A stretch of 64,000 bases of DNA from CADEFX01 sp963806735 (GTDB taxonomy: Bacteria > Pseudomonadota > Alphaproteobacteria > Rhizobiales > Hyphomicrobiaceae). The notes under the pieces were generated by a model, which saw nothing but the letters and a program-made list of their open reading frames with translations, was not told the DNA's origin and searched no databases. Location: assembly GCA_963806735.1 (NCBI GenBank), contig CAWEBE010000003.1:322990-386989 (forward strand). The letters run 5' to 3'. The position numbers were made by a program, and so were the translations under genes. Shown piece by piece: positions 44,198 through 52,441 of the stretch (its first letter is position 1; each line of letters opens with the position of its first letter).

Positions 44198-44710
44198 ATG
44201 TACCGCGTCATCAACCGATCCAATGCGCTTGCATCTGTCGTGGTGGGCCTGTCCGTGCTCCTGAGCGCGTGCAGCGGCAACCCCGGCGACCTGGAGCTGA
44301 TGGCGGCGGCCGAGCCTCCGCTCTTCGGCTCGCTGCCATCGGAGCGGGCCCTGTCCAAAGGCAAGCGCTACTATCGCGACGGCGACTACGGCCTGGCCGA
44401 GCAGTCGTTCCGCCTCGCCATCGAGGAGGACCGCAACAACAGCGAAGCCTGGCTCGGTCTTGCGGCCTCCTATGACCGCCTGCGCCGCTTCGATCAGGCC
44501 GACCGTGCCTACAAGGTGTTGCTCAAGATGGTCGGGCAGACGCCGACGGTGCTGAACAACCGCGGCTATCACTACATCCTGCGCGGCGATTATGCCTCCG
44601 CGCGCCAGACACTGGCGGCGGCGCAGGCCGCGGATCCCGGCAACCCATTCATCCGCAACAACCTGTCGCTGCTGGATTGGGAAAGCACCGCGAAACCGGC
44701 CAAGCTCTGA
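44198..44710 (+). CDS. tadD: TadD-like TPR lipoprotein
   Basis: This is a 170-residue protein with a lipobox (LLSAC) after a signal peptide and at least two TPR units (AEQSFRLAIEEDRNNSEAWLGLAASYDRL and VLNNRGYHYILRGDYASARQTL). The start at 44,198 has a GGGGG tract upstream. It is 36 nt after tadC and is the last gene of the tad operon. TadD-type TPR lipoproteins act in assembly or placement of the outer-membrane complex. Confidence 0.85.
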   Translation: MYRVINRSNALASVVVGLSVLLSACSGNPGDLELMAAAEPPLFGSLPSERALSKGKRYYRDGDYGLAEQSFRLAIEEDRNNSEAWLGLAASYDRLRRFDQADRAYKVLLKMVGQTPTVLNNRGYHYILRGDYASARQTLAAAQAADPGNPFIRNNLSLLDWESTAKPAKL

Positions 44711-44746
44711 CGTCAGCGGTGGCTGGAGCACAAGGGGGCATCTGGT

Positions 44747-45502
44747 CTAAATGATCCAGCGGGCGCCATCGTCGGGGATCTGGACCTCGCCCCGGAAGGT
44801 CGTTGCTGCCTCCTCCAGAATGAAAGCCGGAGTGCCGAACCGGCCGATGTGCACACAGGTGAGCCGGGCAGCGCCCGCAGCCACTGCTGTCTCGGCTGCT
44901 TGCCTCGCTGTCGGATGCATCAAATCTCTGGCGCGGATGCGGGCGGTCTCGCCGTCACGCTCTGCGCAAATCGCGTCGCAAATGAAGAGATCGGCCCCGC
45001 GTGCGGCCTGCACCAGGCCATCGCATGGCGAACAATCGGCGCTGAAGGTCAGGGTTCGCTGCTCGGCAGCAATGCGCACGGCCACGGTGGGAACGCGATG
45101 CTGGACTGGAAAGAAGTCCACCTTGAAGCCGCCGATATCACGGCTCTCACCACCCTTGACCTCATGCTGCACCACGCCGGCGTGCAAGCTCCACTCGGGA
45201 AAGGAGCCGGCTTTGACCGAAGCTATGCCGGCGTGCGTGTCGGCAAGCGCGTAGACATCCAGCGCCATGTTGGCCAGATAGAGCGCCATCATGCCGCCGG
45301 CATGGTCGAGATGGCGGTGAGTGACGATCACATGCCTCAAGTCGGCGAGCTTCAGATCGGCGGCCGCCAGTCGCTGCGCCAGCTCGAAGCCGCCGCAAGT
45401 ATCGATCAGGAGCGGGGCGCAACCATCGGCAAGCACAACCAGTCCGGTGGTCGCACGCGCGGGATTGAGCGGTGCGCCAGTGCCCAAGAACCTGACTTCC
45501 AT
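44747..45502 (-). CDS. Metallo-beta-lactamase-fold hydrolase (RNase Z/arylsulfatase-like type)
   Basis: This is a 251-residue protein with the metal-binding motif THRHLDHAGG, the N-terminal pattern FLGTGAPLNPARATTGLVVL and further metal ligands in SADCSPC and CVHIGRFG. The family contains nucleases, esterases and lactonases; this N-terminal pattern is typical of uncharacterised RNase Z-like proteins. It converges on tadD with a gap of 36 nt and is divergent from the small secreted protein. Confidence 0.8.
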   Translation of the reverse strand: MEVRFLGTGAPLNPARATTGLVVLADGCAPLLIDTCGGFELAQRLAAADLKLADLRHVIVTHRHLDHAGGMMALYLANMALDVYALADTHAGIASVKAGSFPEWSLHAGVVQHEVKGGESRDIGGFKVDFFPVQHRVPTVAVRIAAEQRTLTFSADCSPCDGLVQAARGADLFICDAICAERDGETARIRARDLMHPTARQAAETAVAAGAARLTCVHIGRFGTPAFILEEAATTFRGEVQIPDDGARWII

Positions 45503-45706
45503 GCTGCCTCTCTAGTCTAGAAGCTGACAGTCTCCGCGCGTTCATGCCAGATGGTGGTGGCGATGCAATGCAAAAGAGCACGCACAGAGTTGCGTCGCGC
45601 CGCTGCGGCCTTGAAACGGTCGTACTCATGACGAGAACGCTTCGTCTCTCCCTTGTGATCGCCGCATGGGAAGTTCCGGTTGCGCGTATATGAGGGGGCT
45701 CGACAG

Positions 45707-46069
45707 ATGTCGCGTACGCTCAGGGGAATGGCCCTGGCAATATTGTGCTGCCTCGTTTCGCCGCCGGCGCGTACAGAGGAGCTCCCTCCTCCCTTCGACG
45801 TGCATCAATTATGTGAGTGGCATGTAGAGAAAACCAAGCCGACATTCAGGGAAAGAGAATACACAGAGTGCTTCGAGAGAAACCAGGAGGCGTACGACGA
45901 GCTGCGTCCGCTCTGGCCGAAACTATCGGCTCCGATCAAGAGCGTGTGTTTGGAGATGGCGCGCGACAACGGGCTTGGCTCTTACGACGTACTGGCTGCT
46001 TGCGTCAGCTCGGAGTTGAAGAAGGAAGCCGCCGAAGCGAAGAAACCTGGCACACAATTCAAGTATTGA
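45707..46069 (+). CDS. Small secreted protein, function unknown
   Basis: This is a 120-residue protein with a short signal peptide (GMALAILCCLVSPPARTEE) and a mature part with three to four Cys (LCEW, ECFE, VCLE, AACV), charged helices and a lysine-rich C-terminus. I do not recognise the family. It stands alone, divergent from the metallo-hydrolase gene and before the mobile-element debris. Confidence 0.55.
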   Translation: MSRTLRGMALAILCCLVSPPARTEELPPPFDVHQLCEWHVEKTKPTFREREYTECFERNQEAYDELRPLWPKLSAPIKSVCLEMARDNGLGSYDVLAACVSSELKKEAAEAKKPGTQFKY

Positions 46070-46110
46070 TGCTTGTCGCACCGCGCGTGAGCCTCGCCTC
46101 GCGGCGCAGG

Positions 46111-46260
46111 TCAGCTGCGGCCCCTACCTTCGCCGGGTTGCTCGACGCTCTCGAGCTGGCGGTGGATGTAGGGAGCAGCCTTGGCAGCCGTGTGCACTCG
46201 CAGCTCAATCGGCAAGTCTGGATTGCGGCAGACGGAGCCCGCCATCACGCTGAGCACCAT
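46111..46260 (-). pseudogene. Short phage/terminase-small-subunit-like fragment
   Basis: This is a 49-residue reading frame with CRNPDLPIELRVHTAAKAAP followed by YIHRQLESVE, a pattern seen in small phage-related or terminase-small-subunit-like proteins of alphaproteobacteria. It has an ATG but no convincing ribosome site, and its upstream part is missing. It lies 94 nt from the integrase fragment on the same strand, so both may be leftovers of one integrated element. Confidence 0.4.
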
Positions 46261-46353
46261 CGTCAGCAGAAGTGTGTGGATAACGGTGGGAAGCAGAAGT
46301 TCCGTTCACGGTCGACCGGCCTGAAAGCCATTTTAGTGAGCTATATCAAAACG

Positions 46354-46590
46354 CTATACCGCCTCCAGGCCACGTTGCATTGTGGCAACATGGTGGCGAT
46401 TTAGTGGTGGACTGCTCAATGTTCGCGCTTTGCGATAGATCATGAGCAGCAGCAGGTGGTCGCGGGCGCCATGCCGGCCCGTCTTGGCCGCCTCCAGCAG
46501 CCTGTCCATCTCGCTGGGATCGAGGAAATCCTTGGCGCGTTCGTGACCATTGGTCGTGCCACTCTTTACTTTTCGCCTCTTGGTCGCCAT
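46354..46590 (-). pseudogene. N-terminal fragment of a tyrosine recombinase/integrase
   Basis: The 78 residues start with a typical site-specific recombinase N-terminus (RAKDFLDPSEMDRLLEAAKT, HGARDHLLLLMIYRKA); intact relatives continue MIYRHGLRxSE and onward to the RHRY catalytic residues, none of which are present. At residue 52 the sequence leaves the family and joins the 46,373-46,440 repeat. The gene is therefore truncated and inactive. Confidence 0.6.
46373..46440. repeat. Direct repeat, copy A, at the broken end of the integrase
   Basis: CGTTGCATTGTGGCAACA, TGGTGGCGATTTAGTGGTGG, ACTGCTCAATGTTCGCGCTT recurs in near-identical form at 46,903-46,962. The start of the repeat, GTTGCATTGTGGCAAC, is itself an inverted repeat (GTTGC/GCAAC). 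It is the site where the integrase reading frame is cut. Confidence 0.55.
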
Positions 46591-47047
46591 CGCTCAGGGC
46601 CTCAAATCTCTAGTGATTACAATCGAAGGCAATAGCACACTCGCTACAGATCACGCTATTTGTAAAGAGTTTGGCATCCTCCGCGGCTTGTTGAATCTGA
46701 CGTGAGATGGTCGGCACCTGCCGGCGTTAGCCAGCAGCCAGGTAAGTGGCTCGGCCTATTCACGTGCTGACTAGCTGTCAGCGCCTGCCACAAATGAGGC
46801 ACATCCAAGGCTACCTCAGCCGGAACGAGCCGAAAGCGCTGAACGAGTGAGCCTTGTAATTATTCTCCCTTTTATCAGTGTCCTGCGGAAATCTTCCTCG
46901 ATCGTTGCATTGTGGCAACAACGTGGCGAATAGATCGGTGGACTGCACAACGTTTGAGCTTGTTCGTCATCTCCGGGTGGTTAACGGTTCGTTAATTGCT
47001 GAATGGGGGTCCCAGGCGGGCTGGGGCGAGTTTGTGAAGGGGAGATA
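46591..47047. other. Gene-poor spacer with mobile-element repeat copy B
   Basis: No gene is supported here. The sequence is less GC-rich than its surroundings. It holds the second copy of the direct repeat (46,903-46,962), then TTAACGGTTCGTTAATTGC and a GTGAAGGGGAGATAATGATG start signal that leads into the following broken gene. Confidence 0.4.
46903..46962. repeat. Direct repeat, copy B
   Basis: CGTTGCATTGTGGCAACAAC, GTGGCGAATAGATCGGTGGA, CTGCACAACGTTTGAGCTTG matches copy A with a few substitutions and a 1-2 nt length change. The two copies lie 530 nt apart in the same orientation and enclose the integrase fragment. Confidence 0.55.
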
Positions 47048-47605
47048 ATGATGTTTGTGCGGGCATGAGATTTGGTTTGCCAGCGCTGCGTCGCCGTGTC
47101 TCATCTTCGGCGATCGCAGCCAATGCGATCACGGCTGATACACCAGTCAGCCCGATTGATGCCCACGCAATCGCAGACTTAGTAGCAGGCGAGCTTTACC
47201 GGCAATGGCAGCGATCAATGTCGGCAACCTTTACGAATTACTTCAATTCACTCACTGCGGATCCGCCGCTAGCCATTGGTCACTATTGGCGACCAACGTG
47301 CGTCCACCTGAGTAGCTGACGTCAGATGAGTTGGACTTGACGAATGGCAACTGATTGTCTTCGTTGCCACTGGACGTCATCTGGCCGGAGTCAGATTGGA
47401 CGATAGCACCATCAGCTTCGTCTACACGTTGGTGACAGCAATGGGCAGCTTATCGTTGGCTGTGAGTGGACTGTCAGGCATCAGTTATTCGTATCACATT
47501 CACGACCACGCCGTTGCCCCCTGCCCTCATCTTATTCGGCACCGCGCTCCTCGGCATGACATTTCTTGGTCGGCGGCGGCGGTCATCGGCAACTCCGCTG
47601 TAGCT
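47048..47605 (+). pseudogene. Broken secreted-protein gene ending in a VPLPA-type C-terminal sorting signal
   Basis: A strong ribosome site (AAGGGGAGA) precedes ATG 47,048, whose frame stops after six codons. In adjacent frames a possible signal peptide end (SSSAIAANAITA, near 47,100-47,140) follows. At 47,499-47,603 the frame reads TTTPLPPALILFGTALLGM then TFLGRRRR and a few more residues before TAG. This is the tripartite pattern PLPxA, hydrophobic helix, Arg cluster of VPLPA/PEP-CTERM-type sorting signals recognised by exosortase-like systems. Frames between do not connect without indels near 47,460-47,500 and others upstream. It stands just before the exopolysaccharide genes, which is where such proteins are often found. 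Confidence 0.45.
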
Positions 47606-47748
47606 GCAGATGGTATTGCCGCTGAAAATTGAAGAGAGAGCCTGAGCTCTCTCTTCGACGTTTTAGGCGGCCTCGATTCTTGCCAGCCTGAGGTCTGCTG
47701 CAATGTAAGGGCTGAAGATGCAAAGCCAGCGATCGGCGACAAGGGGTC

Positions 47749-49011
47749 ATGCAGCGGGCGGAGCCCGGCCTCGATGTTTGGCACTACCTCTCCATTCTCA
47801 AACGCCGCGCCGCTTTTTTTCTTGTTCCCCTATTCCTGGTGTTCGCGGTCGGCTTCGCAATTGCGATGACGATGAAGCCGGTATTCCTTGCTGAAGCCAG
47901 AATACTGGTTGAGTCGCAACAGATCCCTACAGAGCTGGTACGGCCAACCGTCACGGCGTCGGCAAAGGAGCGTATTGAGGTCATCGAGCAACGCGTGATG
48001 ACGCGTGATCATCTTCTGGGGCTCGTCGAGAAATACCGTCTCTTTCCAGATCGCCGTCAATCACTGTCCGGCACGCAGCTTCTGGACGTGATGCGGCAAA
48101 GCACAAAGCTTCAGCCCTTCGAGCTTGATAAGACACGACGCCGCGACGGCTTGATCGCACTCACTGTAGCGTTTGAGTACGAGCAGCCGGAAATCGCCAT
48201 GCGAGTTGCGAACGAGCTGGTCACACTGATCCTGAATGAGGATGCACGCAATCGCAGCAGTCGCGCGCAGGAAACGACGAACTTTCTTGCCCGAGAGGTC
48301 AAGAAGCTGGAGAGCGACCTCGGGGCCGTTGAGGCGCAAATCTCTGACCTCAAGAGGCGCTATAACGCCGAACCCATTAGTGACAAGGCGGTAGGTCAGC
48401 TGGCAGAGCTGCGCGCAGATTTGCAGGAGAAATTAGCGGTATTTTCCGCCTCACATCCGGACATCGTGCGCCTCAAGCGTCAGGTTGCAGCGCTTGAGAA
48501 GATGGTCGCGCAGATGGCTGAGCGCGAGAACGGATTGGAAACGCTGCAGAATCAGCGCGCTTCCATTCAAAAGAGTCTAGAGAGCGCGTCGCAAAAGGCT
48601 GCCGCTGGCCGCTTGGGTGAAAGCCTCGAACGTTCGCAGTTTTCGGAACGTCTTGAGGTTCTCGAGCAGGCCATTGTTCCGCAAAAGCCGTTCAAGCCAA
48701 ACCGTCCCAAATTGCTTGCTTTGGCGTTTGCTCTTGCTGCAGCGGCGGGCATCGCCTGTGTCATTGCGGCGGAAATGCTGGACACGACACTTCGGGGGAC
48801 GCGCGATCTTGCCAGGGTATGTGATCCATACTTGGTAGTAGCGCTTCCCTATCTCTCCACTCGAAAGGAAGCTTTGGCGCGAAGAGTCAAAGCGATTTTT
48901 GCATCCGGAACAGTGGCAACCGCGGCCGTTGCAGGGCTCGTTGGCGTACATCTTTTCCTGCGTCCTCTTGACCAGCTGTGGCTCGCTTTTATGGCTCGTC
49001 TACTCGGATAG
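47749..49011 (+). CDS. Polysaccharide chain-length/co-polymerase protein (Wzz/GumC type)
   Basis: This is a 420-residue inner-membrane protein with N-terminal helix (FFLVPLFLVFAVGFAIAM) after the Wzz-type leader LDVWHYLSILKRR, a coiled-coil periplasmic region (about residues 175-285), a second helix (LALAFALAAAAGIACVIAAE) after the KPFKPNRPK pattern, and a third (VATAAVAGLVGVHLFL). It determines chain length of an exopolysaccharide together with the ATPase downstream. ATG at 47,749. Confidence 0.85.
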   Translation: MQRAEPGLDVWHYLSILKRRAAFFLVPLFLVFAVGFAIAMTMKPVFLAEARILVESQQIPTELVRPTVTASAKERIEVIEQRVMTRDHLLGLVEKYRLFPDRRQSLSGTQLLDVMRQSTKLQPFELDKTRRRDGLIALTVAFEYEQPEIAMRVANELVTLILNEDARNRSSRAQETTNFLAREVKKLESDLGAVEAQISDLKRRYNAEPISDKAVGQLAELRADLQEKLAVFSASHPDIVRLKRQVAALEKMVAQMAERENGLETLQNQRASIQKSLESASQKAAAGRLGESLERSQFSERLEVLEQAIVPQKPFKPNRPKLLALAFALAAAAGIACVIAAEMLDTTLRGTRDLARVCDPYLVVALPYLSTRKEALARRVKAIFASGTVATAAVAGLVGVHLFLRPLDQLWLAFMARLLG

Positions 49012-49030
49012 TTGCGATTGTCAAAAAGTG

Positions 49031-49864
49031 ATGTCCGCGATAGGTTTAGGCTCAGTGGGAATGCAATTTTCCGCGGCTAGGGTGATGGTGGCACAGGGGC
49101 TCACAAGTCGGTTTGCGCTTCGACGGCGGCAGGTAAAGCCTGTTCCGTCAGCGATGCCCTATGGGCAGAGGCAAGATGGAGATGTCGAACTAGATCCTGC
49201 CGCCCTAGAGGCTAGGCGTATCGTCGCGCACGACGTGTCAGATCCGCGCTCGAAAGCATTCGACATGCTGCGAACGCAAGTGCTTCAGTCCATGGACGCG
49301 AAGGAATGGCAGATATTGGCCATAACCTCGCCAACGCCGGGTTGCGGCAAGACCCTTACTGCGATCAACCTGGCTCTCAGTATTGCACGACAGCCCGAAC
49401 GCTCGGTGTTGCTGATTGACCTGGATCTTCGCAAGCCACAGATCGCACGTCGTCTTGGAATTGCCTGTGATACCGGGGTGCTCGATGTCCTGGATGGGCA
49501 AACGGATCTGAACCGCGCGCTGGTCAATGCACGCATCGGACGTTACCGACTTTCAGTTCTGCCCGCGGAAGCTGCCACCTTCGATTCGTCCGAATGGATG
49601 ACGTCTCGAGCAATGGACTCTGTAATCGAAGAGGTCAGGAGGGATTTCCGCGGCTCTTTAGTAATCCTGGATTTGCCGCCCATGCTTGCCGGCGATGATG
49701 TCATTGCTCTGTTACCGCGCATCGATTGCGTCATGCTGGTGACAGCGGTGGGCATTTCCTCTGTCGCAGAAGTGGAAGAATGCAACAAGTTTCTCCGCTC
49801 TGCCAATCTCGTGCGGATGGTGGTCAATAAGGTTCCGGCTTCAAACAGCGGGTACTACTATTGA
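49031..49864 (+). CDS. Tyrosine-kinase-type ATPase of exopolysaccharide synthesis (CpsD/CapB-like)
   Basis: This is a 277-residue cytoplasmic P-loop protein. Walker A SPTPGCGKTLT lies at residues 100-110, Walker A' VLLIDLDLRKP near 130, and Walker B LVILDLPP near 220. The chain ends in Gly-Tyr-Tyr-Tyr, a short tyrosine tail like that used for autophosphorylation in bacterial tyrosine kinases. It is a separate gene from the Wzz protein, the split arrangement of XrtA/EPS-type clusters. It starts 19 nt after the Wzz gene. Confidence 0.85.
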   Translation: MSAIGLGSVGMQFSAARVMVAQGLTSRFALRRRQVKPVPSAMPYGQRQDGDVELDPAALEARRIVAHDVSDPRSKAFDMLRTQVLQSMDAKEWQILAITSPTPGCGKTLTAINLALSIARQPERSVLLIDLDLRKPQIARRLGIACDTGVLDVLDGQTDLNRALVNARIGRYRLSVLPAEAATFDSSEWMTSRAMDSVIEEVRRDFRGSLVILDLPPMLAGDDVIALLPRIDCVMLVTAVGISSVAEVEECNKFLRSANLVRMVVNKVPASNSGYYY

Positions 49865-49888
49865 GATCCTACGGTGGGGGTGGGGTCA

Positions 49889-50460
49889 ATGCGTCTTGTT
49901 CTGGCGTTTTTGGTGCTGATCGGCCTCTGCTGGCAAGTTGAGGCGCAGGCGTTGCAGCCGGGAGATACGTTGGCGATTTCTGTTTATCAGGATCCCAAAC
50001 TTGATCGACAGGTGGTCGTCGGACCAACGGGAATGATCTCGTTTCCGCTTGCCGGTCAATCAAGGCCGAGGGGATGACGCCTCCTGACTTGGAGAAGACG
50101 CTGCGGACGAGACTGAAGGCAAAGTACACGGGCACACTCGACATCACTGTGTCGCTCCTTGCCACCAACAAAATCGATGAAGAGCAGAAGCCGCGTTTCT
50201 TTGTGACCGGCGAAGTGAATAAGCCCGGGCCCTATTTGCTGCGAAGCGGGACCAGCGTGGTGCAGGCCATTGCCATGGCAGGTGGATTGGGTCAGTTCGC
50301 CGCAAGAAAAAGGATACAAGTACGCCGTAAGACCAATGGCATAGAGTCAACGTTCGTGTTCGACTATGCCGCATTCGAAGCTGGCAAAGACGGGAGTGGC
50401 AACGTCGATTTGATTGCGGGCGACGTGATCATCGTGCCCGAGAAGGGATTTCTGGAGTAA
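49889..50460 (+). CDS. Polysaccharide export protein (Wza family), frameshifted
   Basis: Start at 49,889 with signal peptide (RLVLAFLVLIGLCWQVEAQ). The polysaccharide-export block LQPGDTLAISVYQDPKLDRQVVVGPTGMISFPLAGQ is present. A one-base loss near 50,059 (CAATCAAGG, where CAGATCAAGG is expected) moves the frame; then the second part (AEGMTPPDLEKTLRTRLKAKY, SLBB domain GEVNKPGPYLLRSGTSVVQAI) runs to 50,460. Repaired length about 190 residues. The protein forms an outer-membrane channel for the polymer. Confidence 0.85.
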
Positions 50461-50489
50461 GTCATGGCGTGGGGTGGGGCGGGGGCGTA

Positions 50490-51680
50490 GTGGCAATACG
50501 GGGGATGCTATTCCTGGCTGGCATTTGCGCTGGCGCTGCGGCGTCGAGCGCGTTTGCTGCTGATTGGAGCGCACGCACCGAGTTTCGGCAAAGCGCCGAG
50601 ATCAGCGACAATCGCGCGCTGTTGTCCCCGCCTTCGGGAGAGACCTACGGTTCTATCAGCCAGCTCATTTTCAACGCGGTTGCGCGCTATCCAGCACTTA
50701 CTTTTGGCTTCGACGCCGACATTAGCTATCGCACGCTGACAGGGCCCGGAGCGGATGACAATTCAAGTCCCATGGACAATGGCGTGCGCGCCAGAATCGA
50801 TAAGTTCGACAGGTTGACGCGATACTTCTGGATGGGCTCTTGGCGCAGACAAGACGCAACATCGGCTCAGATGGACGACACTGGCCTGACATTTGTTAAA
50901 GGTGCGATCAACACCTATACGCTTGAGGCCGGTTTGGAGCGTCAAGTTGCACCGCTCGATAAGGTCCTTTGGTCGGTGCGCGGCGTCGCTGCTGATTTCG
51001 ATTCTCCGACAGCGTCGTCCTATACCGATGTGACGACCACCGGTCTGTGGACCCACCGCCTCAATCCGCTCACAGAGCTTTTCACCTCGCTGCAGTTCGA
51101 GGTGATCAATCGCGATGATGCCGCGCAATCTGAGTCGCTTATCGGCCGCGCCTCGGTCGGTGTGGACGCCAAACTGACAAAACAACTCAGTGTTAAGGCG
51201 GCCGTGGGTGCGGTCGCCTATGACGCCAGCCAAAATGCGCCAGTCGGCTCCCCGCTGAGCGCTGCCGATGGCGCCGGTTGGCTCGCTGATGTGCAGCTGA
51301 TCTATTGGCCACTTCAGAGCACGCAGTTCACGTTCGGTGCTGTACATACCGTTGCGCCCAATTCTATTGGCGAGACGCAGGAACGCAGCAGCGTCGGTCT
51401 CGGCGTGCGCCACGCGATCAATCGATCCTCAAATCTGACGTTGAGCGCTGAAGCCAGCCGCCAGACTTTGCTGGACGCTAGTGCCAATCTTGTGGGCACC
51501 AGCTTGGATTACGGCACCGCAGATCTCTTGCGGGCGTCCGTCACATACGGCTATCGACTGACGCCGGATTGGCAGACCCAGCTCTCCTACAGGTTCATTC
51601 ATCGAACGGACGATACGGGTTCGGCGAATTCGAACACCGTCTTGCTCTCGTTGGTGCGTGACTTCACGATCTTGCCCTAG
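50490..51680 (+). CDS. Outer-membrane beta-barrel of the exopolysaccharide cluster (EpsL-like)
   Basis: This is a protein of about 396 residues with a signal peptide (MLFLAGICAGAAASSAFAAD) and an alternating hydrophobic/polar pattern with aromatic strand ends through to a C-terminal LSLVRDFTILP, typical of an outer-membrane barrel. It resembles the barrel proteins found in exosortase/EPS clusters, though this is inferred from position and pattern. The start may be a GTG at 50,490 or an ATG at 50,505. It lies 29 nt after the export gene. Confidence 0.7.
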   Translation: MAIRGMLFLAGICAGAAASSAFAADWSARTEFRQSAEISDNRALLSPPSGETYGSISQLIFNAVARYPALTFGFDADISYRTLTGPGADDNSSPMDNGVRARIDKFDRLTRYFWMGSWRRQDATSAQMDDTGLTFVKGAINTYTLEAGLERQVAPLDKVLWSVRGVAADFDSPTASSYTDVTTTGLWTHRLNPLTELFTSLQFEVINRDDAAQSESLIGRASVGVDAKLTKQLSVKAAVGAVAYDASQNAPVGSPLSAADGAGWLADVQLIYWPLQSTQFTFGAVHTVAPNSIGETQERSSVGLGVRHAINRSSNLTLSAEASRQTLLDASANLVGTSLDYGTADLLRASVTYGYRLTPDWQTQLSYRFIHRTDDTGSANSNTVLLSLVRDFTILP

Positions 51681-51759
51681 CTACGGCATTGATCCGTCTC
51701 CGCGCTTTCGGCAAGCGGGCTACCTCACGCGACGGGCTCTTGAACCACGGAACTTTGTG

Positions 51760-52260
51760 ATGGATGCCGCGCAGCCGACCCAGGAACTAAATGCCCGCAC
51801 ATCCAGGCTGCGTCTGTCGTTTTCCTCGCAGGTTGTTCCCGGCATTATTGTTGCTCTGGACACGATCGTCATTCTGGCTGCGGCCGTCGCATCCTATTTG
51901 ATGTTCGTCGGGTATTATGAAGATCTCAACGTGTATTTGGCAGCCGTCGGCTTTGTAAGCGTGGTGTGCCCCATGCTCATGCATTTCGCGGGTCTGTATC
52001 GGCTCGAGGCTATCATGCACCCGCTCACTTATTTGGATAAGATCATTATTGCTTCGGCGACGACCTTTCTGTTTCTTCTCGCTGCGGCATTCTCGCTCAA
52101 AATCTCCAGCACTTTTTCGAGATACTGGATTGCTGGCTTCGCTACCGGCGCGTGCGGTGGGACGATCGCTGTGCGCCTCATTGCGTCGCGAATGGTGAGG
52201 TATCTGGCTGCGCAGCGGGTCTTTACGCGCAATGTGGTCATCGTTGGAAGCAGCGCCAAC
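51760..52260 (+). CDS. Polyprenyl-phosphate sugar-1-phosphate transferase, N-terminal part only
   Basis: The ATG at 51,760 opens a membrane domain with four to five hydrophobic segments (VPGIIVALDTIVILAAAVASY, FVSVVCPMLMHFAGLYRLE, IIIASATTFLFLLAAAFSL) and then the first strand of the NAD-fold-like domain (FTRNVVIVGSSAN). In WcaJ/EpsE-type initiating transferases this is followed by about 300 more residues with the bacterial sugar transferase domain, absent here. At about 52,260 the sequence changes into the opposite-strand ABC permease. The gene was probably intact in its own genome. Confidence 0.8.
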
Positions 52261-52275
52261 CGCCCTGGCCGACCG
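52240..52275. other. Junction between two unrelated genomes
   Basis: Left of this point all genes fit an alphaproteobacterium, right of it an actinobacterium. The plus-strand sugar transferase stops matching its family after VVIVGSSA, and the minus-strand permease stops matching after about 60 residues, both within this interval. No repeat, att site or insertion sequence was seen at the joint. Confidence 0.8.
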
Positions 52276-52441
52276 TCCCGAGCTTGTAGGACTCGGTGTC
52301 GTCGCTCGTCGCGGAGCCGATGATCACGATCAAGACGACGATCACCATCTGCACGATGGTCGACACGATGAAGGCGCGGCTCCTCGCACGCTCGCGAATC
52401 TCTCGCCGTGCAGTCAGGAAGATGGGCCGGAATCCCGTCAC
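52262..52441 (-). CDS. ABC-2 permease (NatB-like), N-terminal fragment cut at the junction
   Basis: About 60 residues: TGFRPIFLTARREIRERARS, then one membrane helix (IVQMVIVVLIVIIGSA) and the start of an extracytoplasmic part (DDTESYKLGTVGQGG). NatB-type permeases have this N-terminus and continue for about 350 residues; the rest is lost at the junction. It follows its ATPase gene with a 4-nt overlap. Confidence 0.7.

Noticed and set aside
47065..47319. Separate 84-codon gene before the EPS cluster
   Set aside because: Its end has no pattern, and it fits better as one frame of the broken sorting-signal protein that starts at 47,048.
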